Shown: positions 43,642 to 52,443, numbered from the stretch's first letter. The stretch: DNA of 64,000 nt from Photobacterium sp. GJ3 (GCF_018199995.1 NZ_CP073579.1:124001-188000); one strand, 5' to 3'. Notes: a model not told the origin generated them from the sequence alone. Program-made: numbers and translations.

Positions 43642-44337
43642 ATGTTTGAAATCAGACGCGCAGCGGATCGTGGCAGCGCTTCATTTGGCTGGCTCGACAG
43701 CCGTCATACGTTTTCTTTCGGCCACTATTATGATCCAAAGCATATGGGTTTTTCTGCACTTCGCGTGATCAATGATGATACGGTACACCCCGGTGCGGGA
43801 TTTGACACCCATGGGCACAAAGACATGGAAATCATCAGCTTTGTTCTGGAAGGGGAAATTGCCCACAAAGACAGTGCAGGGAATATCAAAATCCTGCCTG
43901 CGGGCGAGTTTCAGCTGATGTCTGCCGGGAAAGGCATTTATCACAGTGAGTTCAATGCCTCGCAGCAACATCCGCTGAAGTTTCTGCAGATCTGGATTCA
44001 GCCGAATGAATTCAGCGGTGAGCCGGGATATCAGCAGAAAGATTTTGGTCAGCAACCTGGCCTGACGCCTGTCATTACACCCACAGGCGAGCAAGGCACA
44101 CTGTCGATCAAACAGGATGCACGCCTCAGCCAGCTGATCTTACCGGCTGGTGAATCGCTGACACTGACACAACAACCGGGGCGGCGCTTTTACCTGCATC
44201 AGGTGAAAGGGCAACTGACGGTGGAAACGGAAACCCTGCAGCCAGGGGACGGGCTGAAAGTTGAGCAACGCCATGATTTACAGGTGTCGAATCACGGGGA
44301 TGCCACGGTGACAGCGCTGGTATTTGATTTGCCTTAA
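43642..44337 (+). CDS. Pirin-family protein (YhhW-like)
   Basis: A 231-residue two-cupin protein. The N-terminal cupin holds the metal ligands in HPGAGFDTHGHKDMEII (two His) and HSEFNASQ/E residues further on; SFGHYYDPKHMGFSAL is the pirin signature. E. coli YhhW has quercetinase activity in vitro; the real substrate is unknown. GAGGTG precedes the start. Confidence 0.9.
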   Translation: MFEIRRAADRGSASFGWLDSRHTFSFGHYYDPKHMGFSALRVINDDTVHPGAGFDTHGHKDMEIISFVLEGEIAHKDSAGNIKILPAGEFQLMSAGKGIYHSEFNASQQHPLKFLQIWIQPNEFSGEPGYQQKDFGQQPGLTPVITPTGEQGTLSIKQDARLSQLILPAGESLTLTQQPGRRFYLHQVKGQLTVETETLQPGDGLKVEQRHDLQVSNHGDATVTALVFDLP

Positions 44338-44377
44338 GCTTTTCCCTCTCGCTAAGATTGCTTACACTTGACACCGG

Positions 44378-44404
44378 ACCAGCCACATTTCGTGGCTGGT
44401 TTTG
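44378..44404 (+). terminator. Terminator after the pirin gene
   Basis: A perfect 9-bp stem ACCAGCCAC / GTGGCTGGT with a 5-nt loop and TTTT. Confidence 0.8.
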
Positions 44405-44424
44405 TGAGCATCCGAGGAGAAAAA

Positions 44425-44958
44425 ATGACCACAGCAAAAATAGGGATTGTAACCGTCAGTGACCGGGCCAGTGCAGGGATCTATGAAGATATTTCCGGCC
44501 AGGCCATTATCGATACCCTGAACGATTACCTGACGTCACCCTGGGAGCCGGTTTATGAAGTGATTCCGGATGAGCGTGATGTCATTGAATCGACCCTGAT
44601 CCGTTTGGCCGACGAAGAAGAATGCTGCCTGATTGTCACGACTGGCGGCACAGGTCCGGCGAAGCGAGATGTCACCCCTGAAGCCACGGAAGCAGTGTGT
44701 GACCGCATGATGCCGGGTTTTGGTGAGCTGATGCGCGCCGAGTCACTGAAGTTTGTTCCCACTGCGATTTTGTCCCGCCAGACGGCCGGGCTGCGCGATG
44801 ATTCCCTGATCGTCAATCTGCCGGGTAAACCGAAGTCGATCCGTGAGTGTCTGGATGCCGTTTTCCCGGCCATCCCATACTGTATTGATCTGATGGAAGG
44901 CCCGTACCTGGAAAATGATGAGTCCGTGATCAAAGTTTTCCGCCCGAAACAAAAGTAA
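44425..44958 (+). CDS. mogA: Molybdopterin adenylyltransferase
   Basis: Cytoplasmic enzyme that adenylates molybdopterin before molybdate insertion in Moco synthesis. It contains the MoCF blocks GIVTVSDRASAGIYED (residues ~6-21), VTTGGTGPAKRDVTPEAT (catalytic/binding loop) and LPGKPKSIRECL. The start is ATG 44425, preceded by GAGGAG; the longer frame from 44368 lies in the preceding terminator. Length 177 fits MogA (about 195) slightly on the short side. Confidence 0.93.
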   Translation: MTTAKIGIVTVSDRASAGIYEDISGQAIIDTLNDYLTSPWEPVYEVIPDERDVIESTLIRLADEEECCLIVTTGGTGPAKRDVTPEATEAVCDRMMPGFGELMRAESLKFVPTAILSRQTAGLRDDSLIVNLPGKPKSIRECLDAVFPAIPYCIDLMEGPYLENDESVIKVFRPKQK

Positions 44959-44971
44959 CCTTTTCCCCGGC

Positions 44972-45002
44972 TTCCCTGCCGCTCTGGCAGGGAAAATTTC
45001 TC
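44972..45002 (+). terminator. Terminator after mogA
   Basis: A 9-bp stem TTCCCTGCC / GGCAGGGAA, 5-nt loop, followed by AATTTCTCTT. Confidence 0.75.
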
Positions 45003-45057
45003 TTATCTTTTCAGCACAATCTACACTGTAAACAATCCTATAAGTTGAGGTCGTGCT

Positions 45058-46077
45058 ATGGAAAGCTTCATCCGAACCCTGCCCAAAGTTGAACTGCATG
45101 TGCATATCGAAGGGACTTTAGAACCCGAACTGATGTTTGAACTGGCGCAACGCAACCAGATAACGCTGCCTTATGCGTCCGTCGAGGAAGCGAGAGCCGC
45201 TTATCAGTTCGAGGATCTGCAATCCTTTTTGGATATGTACTATTTAGGTGCGGGCGTTTTACAAACCGAGCAGGATTTTTATGATCTGACCTGGGCGTAT
45301 TTATTGCGGTGTCAGCACGATCACGTGATGCACACCGAGATCTTTTTTGATCCGCAAACCCATACCGAGCGGGGGATTGCTTTTCAAACCGTGATGGCTG
45401 GTATGACACGTGCGCTGGCAGACGGGGAACAACAGCTGGATATTTCCAGCCGTCTGATCCTCTGTTTTTTACGCCACCTGAGCGAAGCCGCTGCCTTTGA
45501 AACACTGGCGCAGGCGATGTCGTATCAGGAGTACATTATCGGCGTCGGACTGGATTCCTCGGAGCGCGGTCATCCACCCGAGAAATTTCGCCGGGTGTTT
45601 GAAAAAGCCCATGATGCAGGCTTTCTGACGGTGGCACATGCCGGTGAAGAAGGGCCCGCCAGCAATATCCGGGATGCTTTGTCCATGCTGCGGGTTTCCC
45701 GGATTGATCATGGTGTGCAGTGTACGCAGGATCCGGAACTGGTTCGAGCGCTGGCTGAATCGCAGACCCCGCTGACGGTTTGTCCGTTGTCCAATGTGAA
45801 ACTCCGGGTGTTTGAGGACATGGCCGACCATAACCTCGTGGATTTACTCCGGCAGGGATTGTGCGTCACCATTAATTCGGATGATCCGGCGTATTTCGGG
45901 GGATATATGACGGATAATTTTCTGGCGGTTGCTGAATCGTTTGAAGTGACCAAAGAAGAGATGGCCGCTTTCACCACCAATGCGATCCGGGCCAGTTTTT
46001 TACCGGACGAAGAAAAAGCGAAACTTCAGCAGCGGTTGGATCATTACCTGCAGGTTCAACTCCATCCTATCCTGTAG
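45058..46077 (+). CDS. Adenine deaminase (adenosine-deaminase fold)
   Basis: Zinc amidohydrolase of purine salvage. The metal site is H14-x-H16 in VELHVHIEGTLEPE, then VAHAGEEGP, IDHGVQ and NSDDPAYFGG. The IEGTLEPE variant and the DSSERGHPPEKF block match the adenine deaminase branch (fungal Aah1 and Pseudomonas-type enzymes) rather than classical adenosine deaminase, so I favour adenine to hypoxanthine conversion. The start follows TTGAGGT. A probable antisense-oriented sRNA gene lies just downstream. Confidence 0.85.
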   Translation: MESFIRTLPKVELHVHIEGTLEPELMFELAQRNQITLPYASVEEARAAYQFEDLQSFLDMYYLGAGVLQTEQDFYDLTWAYLLRCQHDHVMHTEIFFDPQTHTERGIAFQTVMAGMTRALADGEQQLDISSRLILCFLRHLSEAAAFETLAQAMSYQEYIIGVGLDSSERGHPPEKFRRVFEKAHDAGFLTVAHAGEEGPASNIRDALSMLRVSRIDHGVQCTQDPELVRALAESQTPLTVCPLSNVKLRVFEDMADHNLVDLLRQGLCVTINSDDPAYFGGYMTDNFLAVAESFEVTKEEMAAFTTNAIRASFLPDEEKAKLQQRLDHYLQVQLHPIL

Positions 46078-46113
46078 ACCATGGCATGAAGATGTCTGTC
46101 CAGAATTTCGGGC

Positions 46114-46258
46114 AAAAAAAACGCCTGTCAAATCAATGACAGGCGGGGGAAATAAATATACTCGTACGACCTTGGCGCTGGGTTAAGGGCAGTGAGCCAG
46201 TCCGCAAACGCGCCATGGAGAGTATATATTAAGGAACAACATACTTGGTTAAAGCGTA
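46114..46258 (-). ncRNA. Probable small RNA, ~145 nt, unknown family
   Basis: On the minus strand a promoter (TTGCAC, 16-bp spacer, TATAAT; 46265-46292) is followed by ~145 nt without an ORF and a strong rho-independent terminator: stem CGCCTGTCA / TGACAGGCG (46122-46145) then eight T. The body folds: GAGTATAT (46156-46163) pairs with ATATACTC (46220-46227) and GCGCC with GGCGC (46174-46178 and 46210-46214). I do not recognise it as Spot 42, RyhB, Qrr, GcvB, FnrS or 4.5S RNA. The pattern strongly supports an independent sRNA; its targets are unknown. Confidence 0.72.
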
Positions 46259-46264
46259 GGCGGC

Positions 46265-46292
46265 ATTATAGGGATGATTAAAAAACGTGCAA
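46265..46292 (-). promoter_or_regulatory. Sigma70 promoter of the probable sRNA
   Basis: Minus-strand TTGCAC (46287-46292) and a consensus TATAAT (46265-46270) separated by 16 bp. The predicted start is near 46258. Confidence 0.7.
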
Positions 46293-46489
46293 CGATCTAT
46301 TTTGTAAAAGTTGTATCGCTAATTGTTAAAACCATCACATATCAGAACCTTAGCGCTGAAATAAAATGAAGGGATTCCTTCGTGAAATTGAATCTTTGTA
46401 TTTTAACTGTTTGAACCAATGGGACTATTTTGACTCGTTTGCATTTTTTACTCTCCATTACCGTTGAATTCTTTCTCTCAAGCATATAT

Positions 46490-47008
46490 TTAACGCCACC
46501 AACGATGGAAAATGTTCTGAAACCAGCGATAAGGCGAGATTCCAGAATATCCAGACTGCGATTTGCTGCAGTTCTGTCCATGATAGTAAGCTTGCATGAG
46601 CTGTCTCCGGGCGATCTCAGCCGGACTTTGCGTGGGCCCGATGGCATCTTTCGGATAAAGCAGCCGGGCACTGGACTCGGCATGTTCAGCCGCATAACTG
46701 ACATCAATGCCTTGAAACCCCAACACCAGCATCCACAGCTGAGTGACCAAGCGTGCGTAACTGTGGTGCTGATTTTGAAAACGTTCTGCGTGTGTTTCAC
46801 CCAACTGTTCTGTAAACAGCGCATTGAGCGCCTGACTTTTTTCATGGGTACTCTGTACCTGTTCCAGGGCAGCCAGATGGGTTTTGGTCATCAGCCCGAG
46901 CAGCAAATCAGCTTCAGATTTTTCGGGACGCTGCGTTACAAGGCGGGCAAATTCTGAGTCCAGCTGAGACAGAATGTGCGTGGTCTGGGTGGTTTCTGAG
47001 GTTGCCAT
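46490..47008 (-). CDS. Uncharacterised ~172-residue protein
   Basis: I do not recognise a family. The chain is mostly helical by composition, without signal peptide or clear membrane segment (one hydrophobic stretch YARLVTQLWMLVLGFQGIDV near the middle) and ends in a Trp/Arg-rich tail (WFQNIFHRWWR). The start is set at MATSETTQ (47008); the frame is open back to 47197 but would overlap the ribosome site of the divergent peroxidase gene. MGVETLP at 47029 is another option. Confidence 0.6.
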   Translation of the reverse strand: MATSETTQTTHILSQLDSEFARLVTQRPEKSEADLLLGLMTKTHLAALEQVQSTHEKSQALNALFTEQLGETHAERFQNQHHSYARLVTQLWMLVLGFQGIDVSYAAEHAESSARLLYPKDAIGPTQSPAEIARRQLMQAYYHGQNCSKSQSGYSGISPYRWFQNIFHRWWR

Positions 47009-47187
47009 GGGTAAGGTCTCTACGCCCATAGTCTGAAAGTGCTGGCTGAGTGAAGGCAAAGGAACTCCTGAAATCTGAACGAAGGTTGCAGGGCTGAAAA
47101 ACAACTGCGAACGGTGAACGGCCTTGAGTATACGGGATTTCACCGCGTTTGCTAAACTGGTGGCAATTGTCGGAAAAGGAACAGCAA

Positions 47188-47670
47188 ATGACTGCATTTT
47201 ATGATTTTTCAGCCCGAACCTTGCAGGGGGAATCCCGCGCCATGCAAGCTTATCAGGGAAAGGTGGTGCTGGTAGTCAACACAGCCAGCAAATGTGGCTT
47301 CACCCCGCAGTATCAGGGATTACAGGCTCTGTATGAAAAGTATCAGGAGCAGGGGCTGGTGATTCTTGGCTTTCCCTGCAACCAGTTTGGTCAGCAGGAA
47401 CCCGGCAACAGCGGGGATATCAGCGAATTTTGTGAAGTCAATTATGGTGTCAGTTTCCCAATGTTCGAAAAGGTGGATGTGAACGGCGCGGAGCGTCATC
47501 CGATGTTTGCTTACCTGACAGAGGCTTTGCCCGGTTTGCTCGGGAAGAAAATCAAATGGAACTTCACCAAGTTTTTGATTGGCAGAGAGGGTCAGCCGCT
47601 CAAGCGTTATGCGCCACTGACCAAGCCGGATGCATTGGAAGCAGATATTCAGGCGGCTTTAAAAGACTGA
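47188..47670 (+). CDS. gpx: Glutathione peroxidase (BtuE/GpxA-like)
   Basis: Thiol peroxidase that reduces H2O2 and lipid peroxides with glutathione or thioredoxin. The catalytic block VVNTASKCGFTPQY carries a Cys (not selenocysteine) at the active site; FPCNQFGQQEPG supplies the Gln and WNFTKFLIGREG the Trp/Asn of the catalytic tetrad. The ATG at 47188 is preceded by AAGGAA; the open frame upstream from 47149 is not used. 160 residues, as usual. Confidence 0.94.
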   Translation: MTAFYDFSARTLQGESRAMQAYQGKVVLVVNTASKCGFTPQYQGLQALYEKYQEQGLVILGFPCNQFGQQEPGNSGDISEFCEVNYGVSFPMFEKVDVNGAERHPMFAYLTEALPGLLGKKIKWNFTKFLIGREGQPLKRYAPLTKPDALEADIQAALKD

Positions 47671-47702
47671 ACCATCATACCGCTGGCCAGTGTGGTGAAT
47701 GA

Positions 47703-47727
47703 ACCCGGCCGCTGAGACTGGCCGGGT
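47703..47727. terminator. Hairpin between convergent genes
   Basis: A perfect 8-bp GC-rich stem ACCCGGCC / GGCCGGGT with a 9-nt loop between gpx and the next gene; no T tract. Confidence 0.4.
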
Positions 47728-47736
47728 CAGACGGAA

Positions 47737-48090
47737 TCAGATGGGGGCGGTTGTGTCTCCCTGACACATGCTGGTGACACTGAGGGCAGATTCCATGGCC
47801 TCTATCGATAAACGTACACGCTGTGTCCCTTCCGTGTTGAGATTTGGCTTCGGCTCTTTCAGAGTCTGGACGGTTTGTTGTTCCGGATGATGACATTGAA
47901 TGGCGGACACGGTGTGGAATACACCTAAGGCGTAGCCCAGACAGAGTGATTCATTGTGATAAGTCTTGAGGCAGTTATCCATGAAAGCCTGCTGGGGATC
48001 TGTCGTATTGGATGCATTGACTGGAGAAGTCAGCGTGAGAGCAAAGATCGCTGAGAGCGTGAACGAGATTGTTTTTCTTATTTTCTTCAT
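47737..48090 (-). CDS. Small exported protein, possibly Rap1a/Tai-like
   Basis: A 117-residue periplasmic protein with a signal peptide (MKKIRKTISFTLSAIFALTL, cleaved near VNASN). Three Cys remain: FMDNCLKTYHNESLCLGYALG, IQCHHP and SMCQGD. The spacing of Cys around a helix with LGYALGVFHTV recalls Rap1a/Tai immunity-type proteins, but I hold that loosely. The start ATG at 48090 is chosen for AAGGAA upstream. Confidence 0.6.
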   Translation of the reverse strand: MKKIRKTISFTLSAIFALTLTSPVNASNTTDPQQAFMDNCLKTYHNESLCLGYALGVFHTVSAIQCHHPEQQTVQTLKEPKPNLNTEGTQRVRLSIEAMESALSVTSMCQGDTTAPI

Positions 48091-48238
48091 GAGCACTTCC
48101 TTCTGCTAGAGGACTGATTTAACAGATAGCAAAGCACTGAAAATAAAGCGTGATTCATCTCTCAGCTTATATTTCTGGCGGATGACCGTTCAATGAAATG
48201 TGTGTGAACCCTCATTTTTTATGAGCCACTTCAGCCAT

Positions 48239-49201
48239 TTAGTCACGATAAAGCTTCTCGAAACTCTTCTGTGGCGCAGCCATCGCATACTGATTGACAT
48301 GATCGATCAGACTGATTTTGTGGTCTGCATGTTTTTTCTCTGTCGCTGTCAGCAGATGAGAAATGGCCTGATGACGCTTGGATTCAGGTTTCAGCGCTTC
48401 CAGGTACTGATTCAGAAACGTTATCTGTACGGAACTGTCGTTGAAAACACCCAACACATCTTGCAGCAGTTTGAGTTGCTTAATCTGATCTTTGATCACT
48501 TTTTTGGGGAACATCGGCGCAAAGTATTCCAGCAAATAACGCAGTTTTTTACAGGAAATCCGAAGTTGATGCAGGTGTTCATCCGGATTGGCGTAGCCGA
48601 CGGACTGGCATAAGGTCAGGGTTTTCTTAAAGCGCTTCCAGATGCTTTTCTTTGCGGCAGGCAGGCAGGGCTGTTTTCCGGCCTCGGTGGTTTTGTGCTC
48701 CAGCTCGTCAATCAAACCGGCAATCTGAGCGCATTGCTGTGTGTAATCCGGTGTATCCAGCCATTCCGTGACGGCAACGAACTGCGCTGTTCGTCTGTCT
48801 TTCAGATCATTGAAAAACAGAGATAACCCTTCGTGGTGCTGAGGTTCAACCGCATCAAAGTAGATTTCCATCAAATCCAGATAAACATCCAGATCCCGCA
48901 ATGCATTGGTTTTCTGCATACAGGTTTTCAGGTCGTTCTGCAGCATGACTTTTTGTTCAGGGTAGAAAATCGGACCCAGCATCCCGATCAGGGCGCGACA
49001 ACGCCGCAGTGAGACACGGTACTGATGCAGAAATTCAGTGTCATCATCCCGGATTAACCCTTTTTCATGGCGGCGGGCATGTTGAAACTCGGTTTTCAGG
49101 AAATGGTAGGTCGGCAGATAAATTTCACTGTCTTTTTTCAGCTTGATTGGTGCTCTCTTCCGGGTTGGTAACCGCAGCTTATCCCGTTTGTTCATACTCA
49201 T
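48239..49201 (-). CDS. CHAD-domain protein
   Basis: A 320-residue all-helical CHAD protein; this family binds inorganic polyphosphate through conserved basic and His residues. Two half-domains are visible, each with the signature helix: EFLHQYRVSLRRCRALIGML (about 56-75) and EHLHQLRISCKKLRYLLEYF (about 208-227). NALRDLDVYLD is also characteristic. No CYTH domain is fused. AAGGAGG lies seven bases before the start. It stands alone. Confidence 0.9.
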   Translation of the reverse strand: MSMNKRDKLRLPTRKRAPIKLKKDSEIYLPTYHFLKTEFQHARRHEKGLIRDDDTEFLHQYRVSLRRCRALIGMLGPIFYPEQKVMLQNDLKTCMQKTNALRDLDVYLDLMEIYFDAVEPQHHEGLSLFFNDLKDRRTAQFVAVTEWLDTPDYTQQCAQIAGLIDELEHKTTEAGKQPCLPAAKKSIWKRFKKTLTLCQSVGYANPDEHLHQLRISCKKLRYLLEYFAPMFPKKVIKDQIKQLKLLQDVLGVFNDSSVQITFLNQYLEALKPESKRHQAISHLLTATEKKHADHKISLIDHVNQYAMAAPQKSFEKLYRD

Positions 49202-49509
49202 TTGCCCACCTCCTTCTTAACCTTAGCCAATCAGAGCATACGCTGATGTAAAGCTTTCTACACTATTTTACGGTTTTGTGGAATGACTTGATTTTGCAAC
49301 CAATCAGAAGTTTACGGCGCTTTTGCTCGCAGAGGGCGGCAAGGGGTTATCAAGCGGGTGAACGCTGGCAAGCCAGCTTTACAAATGGTTTTTACATGAT
49401 GTTAACTTTGTTTTTACAACTGGCTTCTCATCCACACCTCAGTGGTGCTAATTCTATAGATATCGCTGAACAGGCGTCAGCCAAGCAAACAACATGTGAG
49501 GATAAACGG
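49202..49509. other. Leader of hppD
   Basis: About 308 bp upstream of hppD. TGTAAA at 49247 and a TGTTAA..TTTTTACA pair near 49400-49425 faintly resemble TyrR half-sites (TGTAAA-N6-TTTACA) but spacing is off. The open frame from 49276 into hppD is not a plausible N-terminus. Confidence 0.3.
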
Positions 49510-50589
49510 ATGAGTGAAATGATGAAAAATCCTATGGGCACGGACGGCTTTGAGTTTGTGGAATACACAGCGCCGACTCCTGAGGGCATTGCCAACCTCA
49601 AGAACCTGTTCCGTCTGATGGGTTTTGCTGAAATCGCCAAGCACAAACACAAATCTGTGTGGCTGTATCGTCAGGGCGACATTAGTTTCATCGTCAATGG
49701 CGAGCTGCATTCTCAGGCCGCCGGTTTTGCCGGAATCCATGGCGCCAGTGTGAATGCGATGGCGTTTCGCGTGCAGAACTCCAGCGAAGCGCTGGCCCAT
49801 GCGGTTGAAAATGGTGCCACAGCTTGCCCGGCACAAGCCGGACCGATGGAGCTGAACATTCCTGCAATTTACGGTATTGGTGAGTCTCTGATTTATCTGG
49901 TGGATCGCTATGGCGAGCATGATATCTACGAGATCGATTTTGATTACTATCCGGATTACAAAGAGCGTCTGGCGAAACAGGATGCAGGTTTGCATACGCT
50001 GGACCACCTGACGCATAACGTCAAACAGGGCAACATGGACCTGTGGGCTGGTTTCTACGAGCGCATCGCCAACTTCCGTGAGATTCGTCATTTCGATATC
50101 AAAGGAAAGGCGACCGGTCTGCTGTCCCGTGCTATGACGGCGCCATGCGGTAAAATCCGGATCCCAATCAATGAGTCCAGCGATGACAAGTCGCAAATTG
50201 CCGAGTATCTGGACCAGTACAACGGCGAAGGCATTCAGCATATTGCGCTGAGCACAGACAATATCTTCCAGACCGTGACCAAGCTGAAAGAAAATGGTCT
50301 GGCGTTCATGGATACCCCGGATACTTACTATGAAGGGGTGAACAAGCGGATTCCGGGTCATCAGGAAGATCTGGCGAAACTGAAAGATCTGAAAATCCTG
50401 ATTGATGGTGATGAAACCGGAATTTTGTTGCAGATCTTTACCGATACTGTGATTGGTCCGGTGTTCTTCGAGATCATCCAGCGGAAAGGCAATGAAGGGT
50501 TCGGTGAAGGCAACTTCCAGGCGTTGTTTGAATCCATTGAACTGGATCAGATCCGTCGCGGTGTGATTCAGGTGCCTGATAACGCTTAA
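49510..50589 (+). CDS. hppD: 4-Hydroxyphenylpyruvate dioxygenase
   Basis: Fe(II) dioxygenase of tyrosine breakdown; it makes homogentisate, also the precursor of pyomelanin. The protein (359 residues from ATG 49510, after TGAGGAT) has two vicinal-oxygen-chelate domains. The iron ligands are the His in TLDHLTHNV, the His in GIQHIALST and the Glu in VFFEIIQRKG near the end. No homogentisate dioxygenase gene follows; a terminator closes the gene. If that gene is absent elsewhere, the cell could form brown pigment. Confidence 0.95.
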   Translation: MSEMMKNPMGTDGFEFVEYTAPTPEGIANLKNLFRLMGFAEIAKHKHKSVWLYRQGDISFIVNGELHSQAAGFAGIHGASVNAMAFRVQNSSEALAHAVENGATACPAQAGPMELNIPAIYGIGESLIYLVDRYGEHDIYEIDFDYYPDYKERLAKQDAGLHTLDHLTHNVKQGNMDLWAGFYERIANFREIRHFDIKGKATGLLSRAMTAPCGKIRIPINESSDDKSQIAEYLDQYNGEGIQHIALSTDNIFQTVTKLKENGLAFMDTPDTYYEGVNKRIPGHQEDLAKLKDLKILIDGDETGILLQIFTDTVIGPVFFEIIQRKGNEGFGEGNFQALFESIELDQIRRGVIQVPDNA

Positions 50590-50608
50590 TTCAGTTTGCT
50601 ATGAAATG

Positions 50609-50641
50609 ACAAAGCCCGCAGTGCCAAAATGCGGGCTTTGT
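50609..50641 (+). terminator. Terminator after hppD
   Basis: A perfect 10-bp stem AAAGCCCGCA / TGCGGGCTTT with a 9-nt loop, ending TTTGTTG. Confidence 0.85.
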
Positions 50642-50898
50642 TGTATCTGGTTTTGTCATTCCTGTTCAGTGGCTCTTTTCGGTAGCCGCTTCAAGTGTTT
50701 TCGGGAGCTACGCTTGTTGCAGGGCAACCGGAAGTGATGTCGTTATACTCATAAGAGCTTCATGAAAAGGAGCAAGTATGCGATTTCTGGCGCTGTTATT
50801 TCTGGTGATGATCACCGCGTGCGCATCTTTCCCTGAGCCGATACCAGCTTCCATTCCGATTCAGCAGCAGATTTACACGCATTGACATCCTCCCCGAG

Positions 50899-51993
50899 CT
50901 AAAGCGCGGGGATTCCTACAGCTAGACGGCGATGCCCCGCCGCGAGAATATTGCTTGCCGCGTTTACGTCGCGGTCGTGCTCTGCTCCGCACTCAGAGCA
51001 CACCCATTCTCTTATTCGCAAGCCTGCTCTACCTTTCGGACTGCTGTCGGGGATAGCCCCGCAGCACGAACAAGTTACGGTGGAGTACGATTCGTTGACT
51101 ACTTCGAACACAACTGACCGCGCTATCGCTTTATATTCCAACTGTGTTTTGAGCATTGACCAACCAGCATCTAAAACCGATTTTGCCATCTTGGTTTTAA
51201 CCAGCTTGGTACTGCTCACATCGCCAACGATTATCGCAGCGTTGTTATTTACAAGCTGCGTACTGAATTTATGTAAAGCATCCTTGCGACGATTTTTTAT
51301 CTTCGCGTGAATTGCCTTAACTCGCTTTTTCTTATTCGCTCTCTGAGCGATACCCAAATCCGCTTCTAGATCGCGGTAGAAGTTACCACGCTCTAGCTTA
51401 GTGCCATCACTGCACGTCGCAGTGTCTTTAAGCCCTAAATCCACCCCAATGGCGGCTTTACCTGTGGCTGTGGGTAATTGCTCTACCTGTACGCACACAT
51501 TGAAGTACCAACGCCCTCTAGAGTCTTCAGAGAAAGAACCAGAGGTGAATTCGTACTGTGAAAGCCCGTAGGTATCCCATACTTTAAAGATGTGCTTCGC
51601 AAACACTACCTGACCATTCTTCCACTTGGCCGAACCTTTCTTGAATGGAACAAAGCCCAGAGAGCGTTTAGAGCCAGAACTTACGCGCCAGCGTAACTTA
51701 GCACGTTTGAATTGCTTTCTTGCTTGAGCATGTTTGGCACATACCTCTTGCGCGGTGTGAGATGGGATAATAAACCCCGATTCCTTTCTGAACTTTAGAA
51801 CAGGCTTTTGGGTGTCGTAAGCTGACATCCAGACAGGTTTAACCGCGCCAGCATCGCTATAGTTGCGACTAGCTTTCATGGTTAGTTCGTTAGCAAAGTT
51901 AAAGCACTGATTAACTTCATACGACATCTGCCTCAGCAGCTTCGCATGTTTATCTTTAACCCTAACACTTAAAGTTTTGGTCTGAATGCTCAT
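50899..51993 (-). CDS. tnpB: TnpB, RNA-guided nuclease of the IS200/IS605 element
   Basis: A 364-residue TnpB, ancestor-type relative of Cas12. RuvC-I D185 (GVDLGLKD) and RuvC-III D342 (HDRDVNAA) are present, as is the zinc finger (C308/C311, C332/C335). The usual RuvC-II Glu is replaced by Gly: AAIIVGDVSS has G257 where most TnpB have VxED. E301 in VNESYST may substitute, as proposed for branches with rearranged sites. The guide RNA would come from the 3' end and element terminus at about 50880-50950. The frame is intact. Confidence 0.88.
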   Translation of the reverse strand: MSIQTKTLSVRVKDKHAKLLRQMSYEVNQCFNFANELTMKASRNYSDAGAVKPVWMSAYDTQKPVLKFRKESGFIIPSHTAQEVCAKHAQARKQFKRAKLRWRVSSGSKRSLGFVPFKKGSAKWKNGQVVFAKHIFKVWDTYGLSQYEFTSGSFSEDSRGRWYFNVCVQVEQLPTATGKAAIGVDLGLKDTATCSDGTKLERGNFYRDLEADLGIAQRANKKKRVKAIHAKIKNRRKDALHKFSTQLVNNNAAIIVGDVSSTKLVKTKMAKSVLDAGWSMLKTQLEYKAIARSVVFEVVNESYSTVTCSCCGAIPDSSPKGRAGLRIREWVCSECGAEHDRDVNAASNILAAGHRRLAVGIPAL

Positions 51994-52039
51994 ATTCCTT
52001 TAACATAAGCGCTTTAAAGCTAATTGTAAAGATTGGTCT

Positions 52040-52443
52040 ATGGAGTTTCGGAAAGGGCGTCACTGTGTATTTTTGATGCACGTACACCTCATATTTATCA
52101 CTAAGTACCGAGGCAAAGTGTTTACTGATGAGCACCTACAAACGATGCGGGGCATAATGGAAAAAGTCTGCGCTGACTTTGAAGCGGAGATCACAGAGTT
52201 CAACGGAGAGCAGGACCATGTTCATCTACTGGTGAACTACCCGCCTAAAGTGGCTATATCGAAGTTGGTTAATAGCCTGAAAGGCGTATCCAGTCGGAGG
52301 TTGAAGCAACACCCCCCGAGTTGCATAAGCCAGCGTACCTGAAAGATGCTCTTTGGTCGCCAAGCTACTTTGCTGGCTCTGTTGGTGGTGCCCCAATAGA
52401 AGTGTTAAAACAATACATCGAACAACAAGATAGGCCGCATTAA
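52040..52443 (+). pseudogene. tnpA: TnpA (Y1 transposase) with frameshift in a C6 run
   Basis: The HUH pair is in EQDHVHLLVNYPPK and the frame is normal through LKGVSSRRLKQH. At CCCCCC (about 52312-52317) it shifts and stops early (100 residues). With one extra C it would continue PELHKPAYLKDALWSPSYF, SVGGAPIEVLKQYIEQQ to TAA at 52443, supplying the catalytic Tyr. As read, the protein lacks that Tyr and should be inactive. Loss of one C or a read error are both possible. Confidence 0.8.

Noticed and set aside
46430-46957. 175-codon plus-strand ORF opposite the unknown 46490-47008 gene
   Set aside because: No ribosome site and no family match; codon pattern suits the minus-strand frame better, though neither protein is recognised.
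49276-49509. 78-residue N-terminal extension of hppD
   Set aside because: The extension is Arg/Gln-rich leader-like sequence; TGAGGAT sits right before ATG 49510, which gives the standard HppD start.
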